Positions 1 to 10,356 of a stretch of DNA of 64,000 nt are shown here, in pieces. Position 1 is the first letter of the stretch, and each line of letters begins with the position of its first letter. The translations under genes and the position numbers were made by a program. The notes under the pieces were generated by a model, which was given only the letters and a program-made list of their open reading frames with translations, ran no database searches and was not told the origin of the DNA. Source of the stretch: Phymorhynchus buccinoides. Its lineage: Eukaryota > Mollusca > Gastropoda > Neogastropoda > Raphitomidae. The stretch covers positions 13,369,826 to 13,433,825 of the forward strand of contig CM065693.1 of the NCBI GenBank assembly GCA_017654935.2, written 5' to 3'.

Positions 1-1145
1 CCCCCCCCCCCCCCCCAAAAAAATAACTTTTTTTCTGTTCTCCAGTCACGTGTTTCACCCTTGAAAGTTGGCCTTGAAATACTCTCACACACACCATGCA
101 CCTCCCCCACCCCCCCAAAAAAAATATATATAAAAAATCGCCACAGCATATATATTTTTTTCAGTCAAAGAATGTTCATGTTTTTTCTACTTGATATTGT
201 CCTTAGATTCCCTGCCCCCCCCCCCCCCCCCCCACCCACACACACACACACAAAATAACTGTTTTCTGTTCTCCAGTCAAATGTTTCACCCTTGAAAGTT
301 GGCCTTGAAATACTCTCACACACACCATGCACCTCCCCCACCCACCCAAAATCAAAAATATATATCAAAAAATTGTCCTTAGATTTCCCTGTTTTCTTTC
401 TCCCACCCCCCCCCACCCCCCACCCCCAATATATATGAAATACTCTCACACACACCATGCACCTCCCCCCCCCCCCCCCAAATCACAAAATCACCACAGC
501 ATTTTTTTTTCAGTCAAAGAATGTTCATGTTTTTTCTACTTGATATTGTCCTTAGATTTCTCCCCCCCCCCCCCCCACACACACAAAATAACTGTTTTCT
601 GTTCTCCAGTCAAATGTTTCACCCTTGAAAGTTGGCCTTGAAATACTCTCACACACACCATGCAACTCCCCCACCCACCCCCCAAAAATATATATATAAA
701 AAAAATCACAAAATCACCACAGCATTTTTTTTTCAGTCAAAGAATGTTCATGTTTTTTCTACTTGATATTGTCCTTAGATTTTTACCCCCCCCCCCCCCC
801 CCCCCCCCCCCCACACACACCCCCCCCCCCCCCCCCCCCCCCCCCCACCCCCATAAAATAACTGTTTTCTGTTCTCCAGTCACCTGTTTCACTCTTGAAA
901 GTTGGCCTTGAAATACTCTCACACACACACAATCACATACACACACCATGCACACACACAAAATCACCACAGCATTTTTTTTTTCAGTCAAAGAATGTTC
1001 ACTTTTTTTTTCCACTTGATATTGTTACATTCTATCCCATTTTTCCCTTCACATTTCCATCCCTTCTACATATTCATTTTGCCTTTTTTTCCAGTCAAAG
1101 AATGTTCATGTGTTTTTTCCACTTGATTATCAGATATTGATAGAC
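1..1145. repeat. Tandem ~300-bp satellite with poly-C blocks
   Basis: Four or five diverged copies of a unit of roughly 250-300 bp follow each other. Each has a poly-C/CA block, a segment starting TGTTCTCCAGTC, the phrase GTTGGCCTTGAAATACTCTC (near 67, 299, 631 and 901) and a stretch containing TCAGTCAAAGAATGTTCA. Homopolymer C runs reach tens of bases, so copy lengths may be wrong in the assembly. All open frames here are low-complexity Pro/His/Ser artefacts. No exon is recognised. Confidence 0.75.
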
Positions 1146-1203
1146 CTATTGTCCTTAGATTTCCCCCTCCCCCTCTCACGCCTCTGTCTCTGTCCAAAGT
1201 TGA

Positions 1204-1850
1204 CGATCCCACATCAAATCAATGAAAAATAATTAAAAGCTGTGGGATTATCGCCTAAAACTTGTTTGGCAACATCGTTGAGTCCCCTTTGACGAGTAAA
1301 TAGTTTTTTCCGTCGCTGAACGAAGCGTTGACATTCCGTCACCCACTCGTTTTGGAAGCCCACAAAGTCCTAGTCTTCTTCGTCGTCGCTCCCCAAAATC
1401 GTTTGAAGAAATTCATTCATTTCTGCCCGAAGTGCTGGATCATGAACTTCAACAAACTCTCCTCCATCAACATTCTCAAAAAGATCGTTTTCTTCGTCGC
1501 TATTGACTTCAATATCGCTGCCGTCGCTCAGTCTTTCTTCCTCGTGGTCCATGATGGCCGACTTGAAAATCACTTGTTCAAACTCCGGTCAAAATCGGAG
1601 AAAAACTATCTGATTTCCGGCCTAACTTCGTCAAACTTCGGAGAAATATGTTGCTGAATCACCACACTTTCCAGTGACGTAGTACACTAGATGTGTACAA
1701 CGTATCCGTAACGTGTGCACATGTTTAAAAATAGCTAACCCCCCGCTACTCGTCGAGGTGTATTCCGTAGTTTCACTTCCCTACTCGCCGGCGTGTATTC
1801 CGTTGCAGTTTGTCTCTACGCGTCGGCGCGTATCCAGTCAAATAAGAGTT
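1204..1850 (-). pseudogene. piggyBac-like transposase N-terminal remnant
   Basis: Read on the - strand, the block opens at a TTAA (about 1846-1850) followed by CTCTTATTTGACTGG and three GC-rich subterminal motifs of the type CTACTCGTCGAGG. It continues into an acidic N-terminus (ATG at 1573 or, inside it, 1552; many Asp/Glu/Ser). That frame hits a TAG at 1370-1372 and then carries on with a region rich in Trp, Arg and Lys that ends near NPTAFNYFSLI at about 1204. The acidic head, the basic segment and the hydrophobic start resemble the N-terminus of piggyBac transposases. The catalytic core is missing. Family assignment is inference from layout and the TTAA end. Confidence 0.5.
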
Positions 1851-1963
1851 AAGAGTTGTATGTTATTCACTTAAATTGTCTGCAATGACGGTCAATGTCA
1901 ATTATCATTATAAACTCACTCTAAAAAAACAAGCATTAAAGAAACAAAAAAACACTGCACACG

Positions 1964-1995
<32 letters not shown>

Positions 1996-2104
1996 GAAAA
2001 AAAGTGTTAGACTGCTATATGTGTTGATACACTCATTTATTTTTATTTTCACTGAATGTAAGTCAGTAACTGATGAGTCAAAGTGTAACTTTAAAAAAAG
2101 GATA

Positions 2105-2144
<40 letters not shown>

Positions 2145-2440
2145 GTGTGTGTATGTGTAACTGTGCTTCTTTACTAATAATATAGCATTATATAGCGATG
2201 TATATATGGGAATATGAAAGAGTGAGTGTATCAGCGTATGCATGTGTTCTTGCATGCTTGTGTATTGTGTGTGTGCACGCTCAGTATATACACATGTGCA
2301 TGTGTCACTGTTTGCTTCTTTCCAATAGGCCTGCAGTATTTTGATAGTTCTTTCTCAAGTTTCATCCTGATCAGTGATGTAGCCTTACAATTTTTGCGTG
2401 GCTTACTACATTGTGTGTGTGTATACGTGTGTGTGTGCAG
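1851..2440. other. ZFR intron part with microsatellites
   Basis: Upstream of the first recognised ZFR exon. It contains a CA repeat (about 1959-1995), a G homopolymer of about 37 bases (2107-2143) followed by GT repeats, and GT-rich sequence running into the polypyrimidine-poor acceptor at 2440. No other feature is seen. Confidence 0.6.
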
Positions 2441-2537
2441 CCTGCTGTGAGCTACGACCACCCTCAGCACTCTGCCCGCTATCAGTCAGCTCCACCTGGC
2501 ACTGCCTTCACTGCAGCAGAAAGCCAGTATCAGGGAG
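2441..2537 (+). CDS. ZFR: ZFR exon 1 of the window
   Basis: This coding exon enters in phase 0 after GTGTGTGCAG and leaves in phase 1 at GGGAG|gtaagg. It encodes residues 1-32 of the visible protein, a Tyr/Ser/Pro/Gln-rich stretch (PAVSYDHPQHSARYQ) like the low-complexity N-terminal region of animal ZFR. It is the first exon I can recognise. The start codon and about 240 further residues, judged by the human protein, must lie upstream of the window. The exon alone would be weak evidence; it is supported by phase agreement with exon 2. Confidence 0.75.
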
Positions 2538-2585
2538 GTAAGGACTGGCCAGTACTGTCAGTTGTTAGGTAAGGTTAGGTACATT

Positions 2586-2791
2586 ATAGTCACAGAGGCG
2601 TCTGTGAAATTCGGGTTGCTCCCACCTGGAGAGTGCGTTGCAGCCAGAGGCGCGCCACCCAATTTTATTTTTATTTTTATTTTGCATGCAATTTTTGTGT
2701 CACTGATGAGGAAGGAAGGGAGGGGGGTAAATTTTAACCAAATAACAATTTCGTTGTCACTGGGTTTAATGTGTGCTAAGTGCATGGGCAC

Positions 2792-2825
<34 letters not shown>

Positions 2826-2937
2826 TCCACGCTCAGACCGCAAGGCCTAGTGCAAAGTGAAAGGGAAAATCCCCTGTACCCAGGTTCGAACTCGGGTTTA
2901 CACGAAGCGAACGCGCTACCACTGTGCCACTCTACAC
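2586..2937 (-). repeat. tRNA-derived SINE, antisense to ZFR
   Basis: On the - strand the element starts with a tRNA-like head near 2937. It has an A box (GTGGTAGCGCGTTCG) and a B box (GAGTTCGAACCTGGG), then a body containing a T/A-rich block, and ends at the 2586-2640 side with the sequence around GCCCGAA...CTGTGAC that is shared with the two SINEs at 13018 and 23570. The same terminal block in all three suggests one family with a common 3' end. Confidence 0.7.
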
Positions 2938-2974
2938 TATAGACTTACTACATACACCGGAAGTTTTCATAGCA

Positions 2975-3610
2975 CATATCCAACATTATCCCAACATAGG
3001 CAAAAAGTTGTCACAACATAGGCAGAAAGTTGTCACAACATAGGCAGAAAGTTGTCATGACATAGGCAGAAAGTTGTCACAACATAGGCAGAAAGTTGTC
3101 ACAACATAGGCCAAACGTTGTCACAACATAGGCAGAAAGTTGTCACAACATAGGCAAAACGTTGTCCACAACATAGGCAGAAAGTTGTCACAACATAGGC
3201 AGAAAGTTGTCACAACAGTCATAGGCAAAACGTCACAACATAGGCAAAACGTTGTCACAACATAGCAGAAAGTTGTCACAACATAGGCAAAACGTTGTCA
3301 CAACATAGCAGAAAGTTGTCACAACATAGGCAAAACGTTGTTACAACATAGGCAGAAAGTTGTCACAACATAGGCAAAATGTTGTCACAACATAGGCAAA
3401 ACGTTGTCACAACATAGGCAGAATGTTGTCACAACATAGGCAAAGTTGTCACAACATAGGCAAAAAGTTGTCACAACATAGGCAGAAAGTTGTCACAACA
3501 TAGGCAGAAAGTTGTCACAACATAGGCAAAAAGTTGTCACAACATAGGCAGAAAGTTGTCACAACATAAGCAGAAAGTTGTCACAACATAGGCAGAAAGT
3601 TGTTACAATT
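2975..3610. repeat. 22-bp tandem repeat array
   Basis: About 28 head-to-tail copies of a 22-bp unit, typically AACATAGGCAGAAAGTTGTC plus AC, with a variant in which CAGAAAG becomes CAAAACG. A few copies have 1-4-bp indels. Isolated diverged units continue to about 4300, which suggests an older, longer array. There are no spacers, so this is a minisatellite and not a CRISPR array. Confidence 0.9.
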
Positions 3611-5111
3611 GAACAATTGTACAATAATGGTTTAATTCCTTTAGGCTATTAGCCCTTAGTAACAGGGTCAAGATACAAAAAGACAGTCAACATAAGACTA
3701 GACTAGAAACATGGTTAACCTTCCAAATACTTATCCATACGTTTCTGTTTACGAAGGGAATAAAAAATATATAAAGCTAGCATGCAAATTTGAGATACAG
3801 ATCCATTACACAAAATATCAGTATAGGATCGACCATGTGCGTGTGTGTGTGTTTTATGTGTGTGTATATTTCAGTCTGATGTCGTCATATAGTGAGCAGA
3901 TATATAGAGTGAAAGTTGCCACCACATAGGTTGTGTGTTTTGTTGTTGTTATGCTGTGACATAAACTTAGACTTAAAGTTACATCGGCATAGGCTGAAAG
4001 TTGTCACAACACAGACTAAGTGTTGTTACAACATGACATAGGCTGAAAGTGTCACAAATGGATTGAAAAATTGACTCAACAGACTTAGGTTGTCACAAAA
4101 TATTTAGACTCAAAGTTGTCACTACATACACCGAAAGTTTTCATAACACAGACTATAAGAGTCATCAGAACACATATCGAACGTTGTCACAACATTGGCT
4201 GAAAGATATCACAACATAGGCTGAAAGTTATCACAACATAGGCTGAAAATCGTGACAACGCAGACTGAAAGATATCACAACCCAAAACACAAAAAAACAA
4301 AAAGTTGTGACTATGCTGAGGATTATCATAACATAGACTGATTGATGAAGCTTGTTGCCACAAGAGAGTCTCAATTGTGACCTATCTCCACAAAGTGAGT
4401 CGTGATGTCCCAGAGGTCACTTTTGAGTTGTTAACAAGTGTCAAGTCATTATTCTGCATTAAAAACGCTTTCCAACAAATACAATTTTTTTAAAAATCAG
4501 ACTATTTGTTGCAAAGTTATGAAGATTTGAAGTCGTATACTCAGGGAATTGGCGAAATGAGAAAATGCAATCGGAAAATTTCAAAATGTGTAGAAAACAA
4601 CCAGATGTTTCTGATATAAACACACTTTTAAGGCAGAAAGGATCATTTTTACAGGGTAGATAAAGACCTTTTTTTAAATAATTAGTCAAAAGGGGGGTAA
4701 GTGAGCCAGGGACAACACGAGTCATTTGCCGCAACTTTTTTTTTTAACCCCCACCCGCCTGCCGTTAGTACAGTGCCATGGGCTAAACGTTACCGAAAGT
4801 GAAAGTAAACAACTCGGTGGCATCCTTGATTCAGACCTTTGATCTGTGGCCTTGTTCACGGTTCATGACATTTTCACGTTTTTCACAATGATGGTCTGTT
4901 TCGCGGTCCGACACTTTCGTTTTGGCACTCAACACACCCGGAAACGGACATCGTGCATCGCCACGCTTCCGCGGCTTATGCGTTAACTTTTTTCAGAATT
5001 GTTTTAAAAAGTATGGGGTGCAACTTATATTACGAAGCGGCTTGTAGTCCGTGAATTGTTGTGATGAGAGAAACCAAGCTTGCATCCCAATGAAATTTGC
5101 TGCGTGTGCAG
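3611..5111. other. ZFR intron, decayed repeats
   Basis: From 3900 to 4330 scattered fragments of the 22-bp unit are visible (GAAAGTTGTCACAAC and variants). The remainder to the acceptor at 5111 has no recognisable gene or RNA. The acceptor is TGTGCAG with a second CAG three bases later. Confidence 0.55.
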
Positions 5112-5267
5112 CAGGCTACGCAAACCAACGAGCCACAAACCCGCATAAACCACAGGACGGCTCAGCCCACCAGGGCTATGTGTACTCCACTCCGGTGTCC
5201 ACTTCCAGTACCTACCAAGACTACTCCTCTACCTACGATCCATCAACCACCCAGTCAGCTTTTACAG
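5112..5267 (+). CDS. ZFR: ZFR exon 2
   Basis: Phase 1 in, phase 1 out (ACAG|gtgtgg). It encodes residues 33-84, rich in Tyr, Ser, Thr and Gln, ending in SAFT. Tandem CAG acceptors (AG at 5111 and 5114) would give either a Gly-Ala-Gly or a Gly-Gly junction, a NAGNAG-type choice of one residue. The donor is followed after only 11 bases by a TTAA transposon insertion. Assignment to ZFR rests on its composition and on the phase fit between exons 1 and 3. Confidence 0.8.
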
Positions 5268-5278
5268 GTGTGGCTTTG

Positions 5279-6112
5279 TTAACCCCTTGAGAAAATTAAA
5301 GAAAAATTCCTTGGGCAAATCATGCCGTGAAAAAGACAGCTGATAGAGCCAGTCTGGCAATTAATGGTCTGGGGATATTACTCTCTTGACTGTGTTATCT
5401 AGAGCAAAAGCCAGCATATCAGGGTTATTGCTCTTCATCTGATGACATAAACAGTGATGTCATCAGGTCAGTATGTGATACATTGGTGGAGAGTGAGATT
5501 ATCGTCCAATTGATCATAGATCCTTATGGACGTTCTCCATGAAGACTGGGCTGTCTTCTCGCAGAGGATGTCAGGTTTTTTGAAGGCGTTTTCAGTGCAG
5601 CATACTACAATCGTCAGGCTCGTGAGCTAAGAGGCTGTATCTTGGTCATAGGTTTTAAGTTGGATGGCTTTCCAGCTGGCTTGGCCTTCTCCTAGTCTGC
5701 TTTGTTGGCACATCTTCAAATCCTAAGGTTTCGCTTTTCCGAACCACCCCCCTGGTAATAATATGGATCCACGTGATCCAATGGGGGACCCAGTTCGGGT
5801 AGAACACCCTTGCTGGGCAATCCCCCGGCCACCCAGGCCAGAGGACAGGTGTTAAGTTTTTGGGTTGCCATGGCCTACGAGAGTAGCATGGGAACCCTTA
5901 GTCTTTTTCGGCTTAGGGCTTAACCCTGATCGATTCTTCGAAGTGGATGGCTGCTAGAACCAGGCGCCAAGACCACTCGAAATTAGGCTATCGGTCAGGA
6001 CTTTCATTGGCTCAATCCCTAGGGAGGGGTGAGGCATGAGAAAGTCATAAGCTTTGAGGCCGTGGGTGTGCCTGTACACCCAGTGATACATTGGTGGCAG
6101 TCAAGGGGTTAA
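5279..6112. mobile_element. TTAA-type MITE (family B) with nested retroinsertion
   Basis: Ends are TTAACCCCTTGA and TGGCAGTCAAGGGGTTAA, with TTAA as target duplication, typical of piggyBac-class non-autonomous elements. A second copy spans 11326-12472. Inside lies an extra segment (about 5500-6092) flanked by a 15-bp direct repeat, GTGATACATTGGTGG, which marks a later retrotransposition. The left end sits 11 bp after the exon 2 donor. Confidence 0.75.
5500..6092. mobile_element. Retroinserted segment with 15-bp target duplication
   Basis: About 590 bp bounded by GTGATACATTGGTGG on both sides, absent from the related MITE at 12440. The long duplication fits target-primed insertion by LINE machinery. 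The content is not recognised. Short open stretches on the - strand are Arg/Gln-rich but have stops. It may be a 5' fragment of a LINE; that is a guess. Confidence 0.6.
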
Positions 6113-6796
6113 AGTAAACATTGCTTGCTTAAAAATAAAAAATAAAAAGTTCTGATTCCACTAACAAACATTTGTTCCAACTTTCTAACTATGCAAAAAC
6201 TAGAAATAATGAACTGAAAATACTAACTCAATACAGCAGAACTTAATAAAGGAAAACCTTTTTTTTGCTAACCTTTGGAATACCCTTGCAGCCTACATTA
6301 AACTTGCACCAAATCTTAACCAGTTTAAAAACCTCCTTGACAAATACCCTAAATTCACAGAATTAAAGTATCAGTTTGCGATGCAACAGACAAGAGGGGG
6401 GGGTGGGGTAACTAATTTTTTGGAGTGCACATGTGCTGGTTTAACAGCAAAAATAAATCGCTGACATAAGCTCTGAAAGTACACAAACACATGGCAGGGC
6501 GCTTTGCAGTGAATGTCTTTGCATTTGGTGGGAGTGTTCAGTGATGTACTGGGCAGAAGATGTAAAACTAAAAGGGTGGTGAGTCCTGTTGTGCCAGGAG
6601 AATAGTGTTATACACACTATGTATGTAGAATTGATTTATTGTTATATTTTTTTAATTTATTGTTATATTTTTTATCAGGGTTTCTGAAAACGTAGAGATG
6701 TATTTACGCACTAGAGCTCTCAAATCACCCCCTAGATTGTCAAACCATGCGTGAGATTTACCCTTTAAAATCTCAAGTAGGGGGTGAGATGACGCA
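6113..6796. other. ZFR intron, unassigned
   Basis: AT-rich intron DNA. A phrase near 6500-6560 (TTTGCATTTGGTGGGAGTGT) recurs near 12700 and 16360, so an uncharacterised dispersed repeat is present. No gene is seen. Confidence 0.5.
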
Positions 6797-7042
6797 TTAA
6801 CCCTTTCACCGCCAATGTCGCATTTTAGCACCACAATGGTTTAACACCCATGTCACTAAAAGGCATCAAGCCAGGGCCTGTTATCCAAAGACCCTGTTTT
6901 CTTAATTGTGGGAGGTAAGGATAGGCCTTACGCTATACATGTCACAGAGGAATTTCCAATATTACAGATGATTTTTTTTCTCTACCCAGGTAAGATTAAT
7001 GGTTATTTTTTGCTGAAAAATGGCTGGCGGCGAAAGGGTTAA
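6797..7042. mobile_element. TTAA-type MITE (family A)
   Basis: A 246-bp element with ends TTAACCCTTTCACCGCCA and GGCGGCGAAAGGGTTAA. The TTAA target site and CCCTTT ends are the hallmark of piggyBac-type ends. Other copies lie at 8501, 9382, 16222, 24892, 26821, 36140, 42710 and 50846. Confidence 0.85.
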
Positions 7043-7374
7043 AATGATGATTTGTGCGTTAACACAGTCGTTACATTTTAGTAAGCTAACGACATTGCAG
7101 GCTGCTGGTCCTATCTATGCTGCTGCCACAACAGTATGCAATCTGAAGTTGCTAGCCTAGATCACAGAGTTAAAAGTTTTAGCTCTGTGGCGTGTACCCG
7201 CGCGCGAAGGCAGTGGGGTGGAGTTTCTCCCATGTTTCGTCTTTGCCCTCTAAGATTTGAAAGAGGGGTGAAAATACCCCTTAGTACCCTACCAGTGGGT
7301 GAGCCTTAAAAGGGGAGAAAATCAGAAACCCTGTTTATGTCAATCAAGCGACAAACCCAGTTTTATTTTTGCAG

Positions 7375-7568
7375 CGTATGAAGCAGCGGTGTACTCTGCA
7401 GCAGCCTCCTCCATCTACCAGCACCAGCGGAAGCAGCACGCAGTCAAGTCGCTTGGAGCAGGGGGGTGGGGAGCTAAGAAACAGACCCCCAAGGCACCTA
7501 AAGCGCCGAAACCCCCTCCCCAGATCCACTACTGTGATGTGTGCAAGATCAGCTGTCACGGACCTCAG
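7375..7568 (+). CDS. ZFR: ZFR exon 3: start of zinc finger 1
   Basis: Phase 1 in (TTTGCAG|CG), phase 0 out (CCTCAG|gtgaat). It encodes residues 85-149: an Ala/Ser/Tyr segment, a QRKQHAVKSL basic stretch, a Lys/Pro-rich spacer and IHYCDVCKISCHGPQ, which carries the first two zinc ligands, Cys138 and Cys141. The finger is completed in exon 4 (His154, His160; C-x2-C-x12-H-x5-H), the U1-type dsRNA-binding finger found in ZFR and its relatives. The text YCDVCKISC...GPQTY is almost the same as in vertebrate ZFR. Confidence 0.97.
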
Positions 7569-8180
7569 GTGAATGGTTTCTTCTTCGTTTTCGTCTTCTT
7601 TCACTTCTTTGTCTTTGTGGTCTTCTTCTTTTCTTGGTCTTCTTCTCCTTCTTGATTCTTTGTTTTTTATCCTGTTATTTTCCCCCTTCCTGTTCTTTCT
7701 CATTGGTCTTGTTCTTGTTTTTCTTCCTTATCTTGTTCTTGTTCTTCTTCCTTATCTTGTTCTTGATGTTCGTTGTTTCCTTAGTCTTCTTTGTCTCTTT
7801 TTCTTCTTTTTCTTTTGCTCATTATCCTTTCTCTTTTTCGTTTCACTTTTTTTTCTCCCTTCCCTATGATGTAGATGACAGTAAGCAAAGGGAAAAGGCA
7901 GAGTCAAAGAGAATGACGACAGATTGAAGGAAGTTACAAGCACAGAACTTCCAGAAGGTGGGGGAACTATTTTTTTACAAAAGACACCCCGGTATCCCCA
8001 CGGGGAGAGACTCGTGGAGGGGGCGGGGTCGTCCAGCTCCCCATATGGAGGCACGAGGCATCCACCCACTGCCCCTTTGTTGTTATTGGGGTATGTATGT
8101 GTGTGTGTGTGTTTTAATTCCGCCCTGCGCCCTGGTATGCACTTTTGATTTTGACCATGATTGATGCACCCGATGTGCAG
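7569..8180. other. ZFR intron 3: TTC-rich tract and retroelement fragment
   Basis: From 7575 to 7860 the strand is a TTC/TTTC-rich imperfect microsatellite; open frames there are compositional artefacts. From 7862 to about 8010 a fragment of the dispersed repeat containing GATGACAGTAAGCAAAGG and ACTTCCAGAAGGTGGGG follows (full copies at 10357 and 29030). A short GT run precedes the acceptor. Confidence 0.7.
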
Positions 8181-8378
8181 ACGTATAGAGCGCACTTGGA
8201 GGGCGGGAAGCACAAGAAGAAGGAGGCGGCAGCCAGTGGCCCCGCTCCTCCCCCTGCCCCCTCCAAAGGGTCCAAGACCAAGGGCCCTCCGCCCATGCTG
8301 AAGTGCGAGCTGTGTGACATCACGTGCACCAGCGTCGACGTCTACACGGCGCACATCCGCGGGTCCAAGCACGAGAGG
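8181..8378 (+). CDS. ZFR: ZFR exon 4: zinc fingers 1 (end) and 2
   Basis: Phase 0 in (GTGCAG|ACG), phase 0 out (GAGAGG|gtgagc). Residues 150-215. [15 protein letters not shown] supplies His154 and His160 of finger 1. A Pro/Ala/Lys linker follows, then [20 protein letters not shown] with Cys191, Cys194, His207 and His213 of finger 2, again with 12- and 5-residue spacing. The two fingers are adjacent as in animal ZFR, where they bind double-stranded RNA. Confidence 0.97.
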
Positions 8379-8390
8379 GTGAGCGGTGTT

Positions 8391-8492
8391 TCTTCTGTTC
8401 AGTGTTTCTAGTTCTGTTCAGTGTTTCTTCTGTTCAGTGTTTCTAGTTCTGTTCAGTGTTTCTAGTTCTGTTCAGTGTTTCTAGTTCTGTTG
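8391..8492. repeat. Short ~20-bp tandem repeat
   Basis: About five copies of TTCTGTTCAGTGTTTCTAG-like units directly after the exon 4 donor. Confidence 0.85.
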
Positions 8493-8500
8493 TGGTTTTT

Positions 8501-8760
8501 TTAAACCCTTTCACCGCCAGCCATATTTCATCCAAAAATTTCCATTAAGCTTACCTGGATAGAGACAAAAATCTGTCTGTAATTGGGGATTCCTCTGTGA
8601 CATATAAATATACTCTAAATTTAGAGTAATGCCTATCCTTACCTCCCAAAATTAAGAGCATAGGTCCTTTCGATAACAGACCCTGATTTGTTGCCTTTTA
8701 GTGCCATGGGTGTTAAATCATTGTGGTGCAAAAATGCGATGTTGGTGGTGAAAGGGTTAA
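8501..8760. mobile_element. TTAA-type MITE (family A)
   Basis: Starts TTAAACCCTTTCACCGCCAG and ends GGTGGTGAAAGGGTTAA. Its body shares long stretches with the copies at 6797 and 9382. Confidence 0.85.
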
Positions 8761-9353
8761 AGATACACTGACGCACCACGATTAAGTCCCTTGGGTTTTT
8801 CCTGGGTAGCTGTGACCCACATACAGATGTCCCCAACTTCAAATTGAGGCTGCTCTTTAAAATGATGTTTCGGTTTGAATTTGGGGGCATTTGTATGGGA
8901 GTGAGACCTGGTCAAAACAAAATTTATTTCCAGCTATAAGAGGGAAAACATGTGATTTTGACACGTGATCTGGTGGGTCTTTAAGCAGAAAAATACTGGA
9001 GACTTGAGGTCTTTTTTTAAGCTGAATTCACAGTTGGGTTTTTGTTGTTGTTTATTTGGGGTTTTTTAAACTGTGAAATCAGAGGAGAATCAGAAACAGG
9101 ATTTCCACAGAACTTCAGATAAATGTTATATTTGGCTGTTTCTTCTCCCATTCTGTGTGTCTCAGTATCTGTGTTGATGGGTTTTTTGTTTTCAAAATGA
9201 ATTTGTTAAATGTGCCTTCCATGTTTTGTAAATATTTATTTGTTTTGTTTTTTAATGTAAACATTTGTGCTAACTATTTGATGTTGCACTGACTTCTCTT
9301 ATCAGACTCGGCAGAGATTCAGACCAATAATACGTCAAGTGATTTATTGATTG
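8761..9353. other. ZFR intron, nothing recognised
   Basis: Unique-looking, T-rich intron sequence. I see no gene, RNA or repeat boundary. Confidence 0.5.
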
Positions 9354-9985
9354 CCATATTTTTCCGACTTTGAGGTGCATCTTAATTCTTTCACCGCCAG
9401 CCATTTTTCAGCAAAAAGATTCCATCAATCTTACCTGGGTAGACAGGGCTCCCAGGGACCCCCATTTGGGGGTCTATGAAGCACTAATATTCTCAAGGAC
9501 CCTCTAAAAGAATGTGGAGGGGGTCCCAGGGATGCATTAGAAAAAATATTTTTAGCATTCGCAATGCCACTGGGACCCTCTATCCCACCTCTAAGACCCT
9601 CTATTCTGTAAGTGAAGGAGTCCCTGGGACCCCTTGTTTTGCGGGACAATTGGGAGCCCTGGTAGAGAAAAAAATCTGTCTGCAATACTGGGGATTCCTG
9701 TGTGAAATATTTAAAGTAAGGCCTATCGGTATCCTTACCTCCCAATATTAAGAGGACAGGGTCTTTGGATAACAGACCCTGATTTGATGCCTGTTAGTGA
9801 CATGGGTGTTAAATCATTGTGGTGCAAAAATGCGACGTTGGCAGTGAAAGGGTTAAGGCGCATCCACCAAATTGTACACAAATTTTATATTTTATTATAT
9901 TTTCTTACTTTTAGTCACATTATAAGGCGCAGGGGTCTCAGTCTGGGGGGAAAAAGTATCGCCTTATAGTCAGAAAAATATGGTG
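9354..9985. mobile_element. Three-level nest of MITEs
   Basis: The outer element has ends CATATTTTTCCGAC and GTCAGAAAAATATG and the internal signature AAGGCGCA. A family A TTAA MITE lies inside it (9382-9856), and a CAGGGCTCCC element lies inside that (9444-9661). Removing the TTAA element rejoins GTGCATC-TTAA-GGCGCATC. Removing the inner one rejoins the family A sequence at GGTAGA. The order of insertion is therefore readable from the sequence. Confidence 0.8.
9444..9661. mobile_element. CAGGGCTCCC MITE (hAT-like)
   Basis: About 217 bp with inverted ends CAGGGCTCCCAGGGACC and GGGAGCCCTG and a duplicated GTAGA/GGTAGA target. Related copies are at 20079-20295 and 47871-48086. CAGGG...CCCTG ends with 5-6-bp duplications fit the hAT superfamily; no protein is encoded. 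Confidence 0.75.
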
Positions 9986-10010
9986 CGGATGTTGAGTCTA
10001 ACAACTGAGC

Positions 10011-10325
10011 TCCATCTTGGCGTAAGGCTTCGTAAGACGAGTTGACATAGGCTAGAACACCAAGGCTACATCAAAATGTTATGCTCTACATAGTTCTTTG
10101 GGGATTGTCTTTAGCCATGACAAGCTCCTAGCATAGCATCATCAGTCTCACAAATCCTCTGAAGTCGGAGTGTGGCTGCCCACGTGGTCGGGTAATCAAA
10201 AGCGGTCACACACGTAATGTTCTCATACCTAGCTGGTGTATTTGTACCACAGTGTTCCAGTGCTTCGGCTAGTTTTGATGATCCCTGGAGTCTTTTAGCC
10301 ATGGTACAACGACAACAACAACAAC
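10011..10325 (-). repeat. Dispersed repeat, 'CCCTGGCTTAAAGACTC' family
   Basis: Matches, in reverse, the copies at 22535-22800, 40340-40625, 43738-43906 and 46882-47145. Shared phrases include AAAGACTCCAGGGA, GAACATTACGTGTGTGAC and GATGTAGCCTTG. All copies are non-coding. The class is unknown. Confidence 0.7.
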
Positions 10326-10356
10326 AACCACCAACTGAGCTGTTGTGAGTGGCAGT

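Noticed and set aside
2975..3610. Regular 22-bp repeats resembling a CRISPR array
   Set aside because: No spacers; the units touch. The sequence is eukaryotic.
7344..7927. Several 60-130-residue frames opposite and beside exon 3
   Set aside because: They cross the exon in wrong frames or come from the TTC-rich tract.
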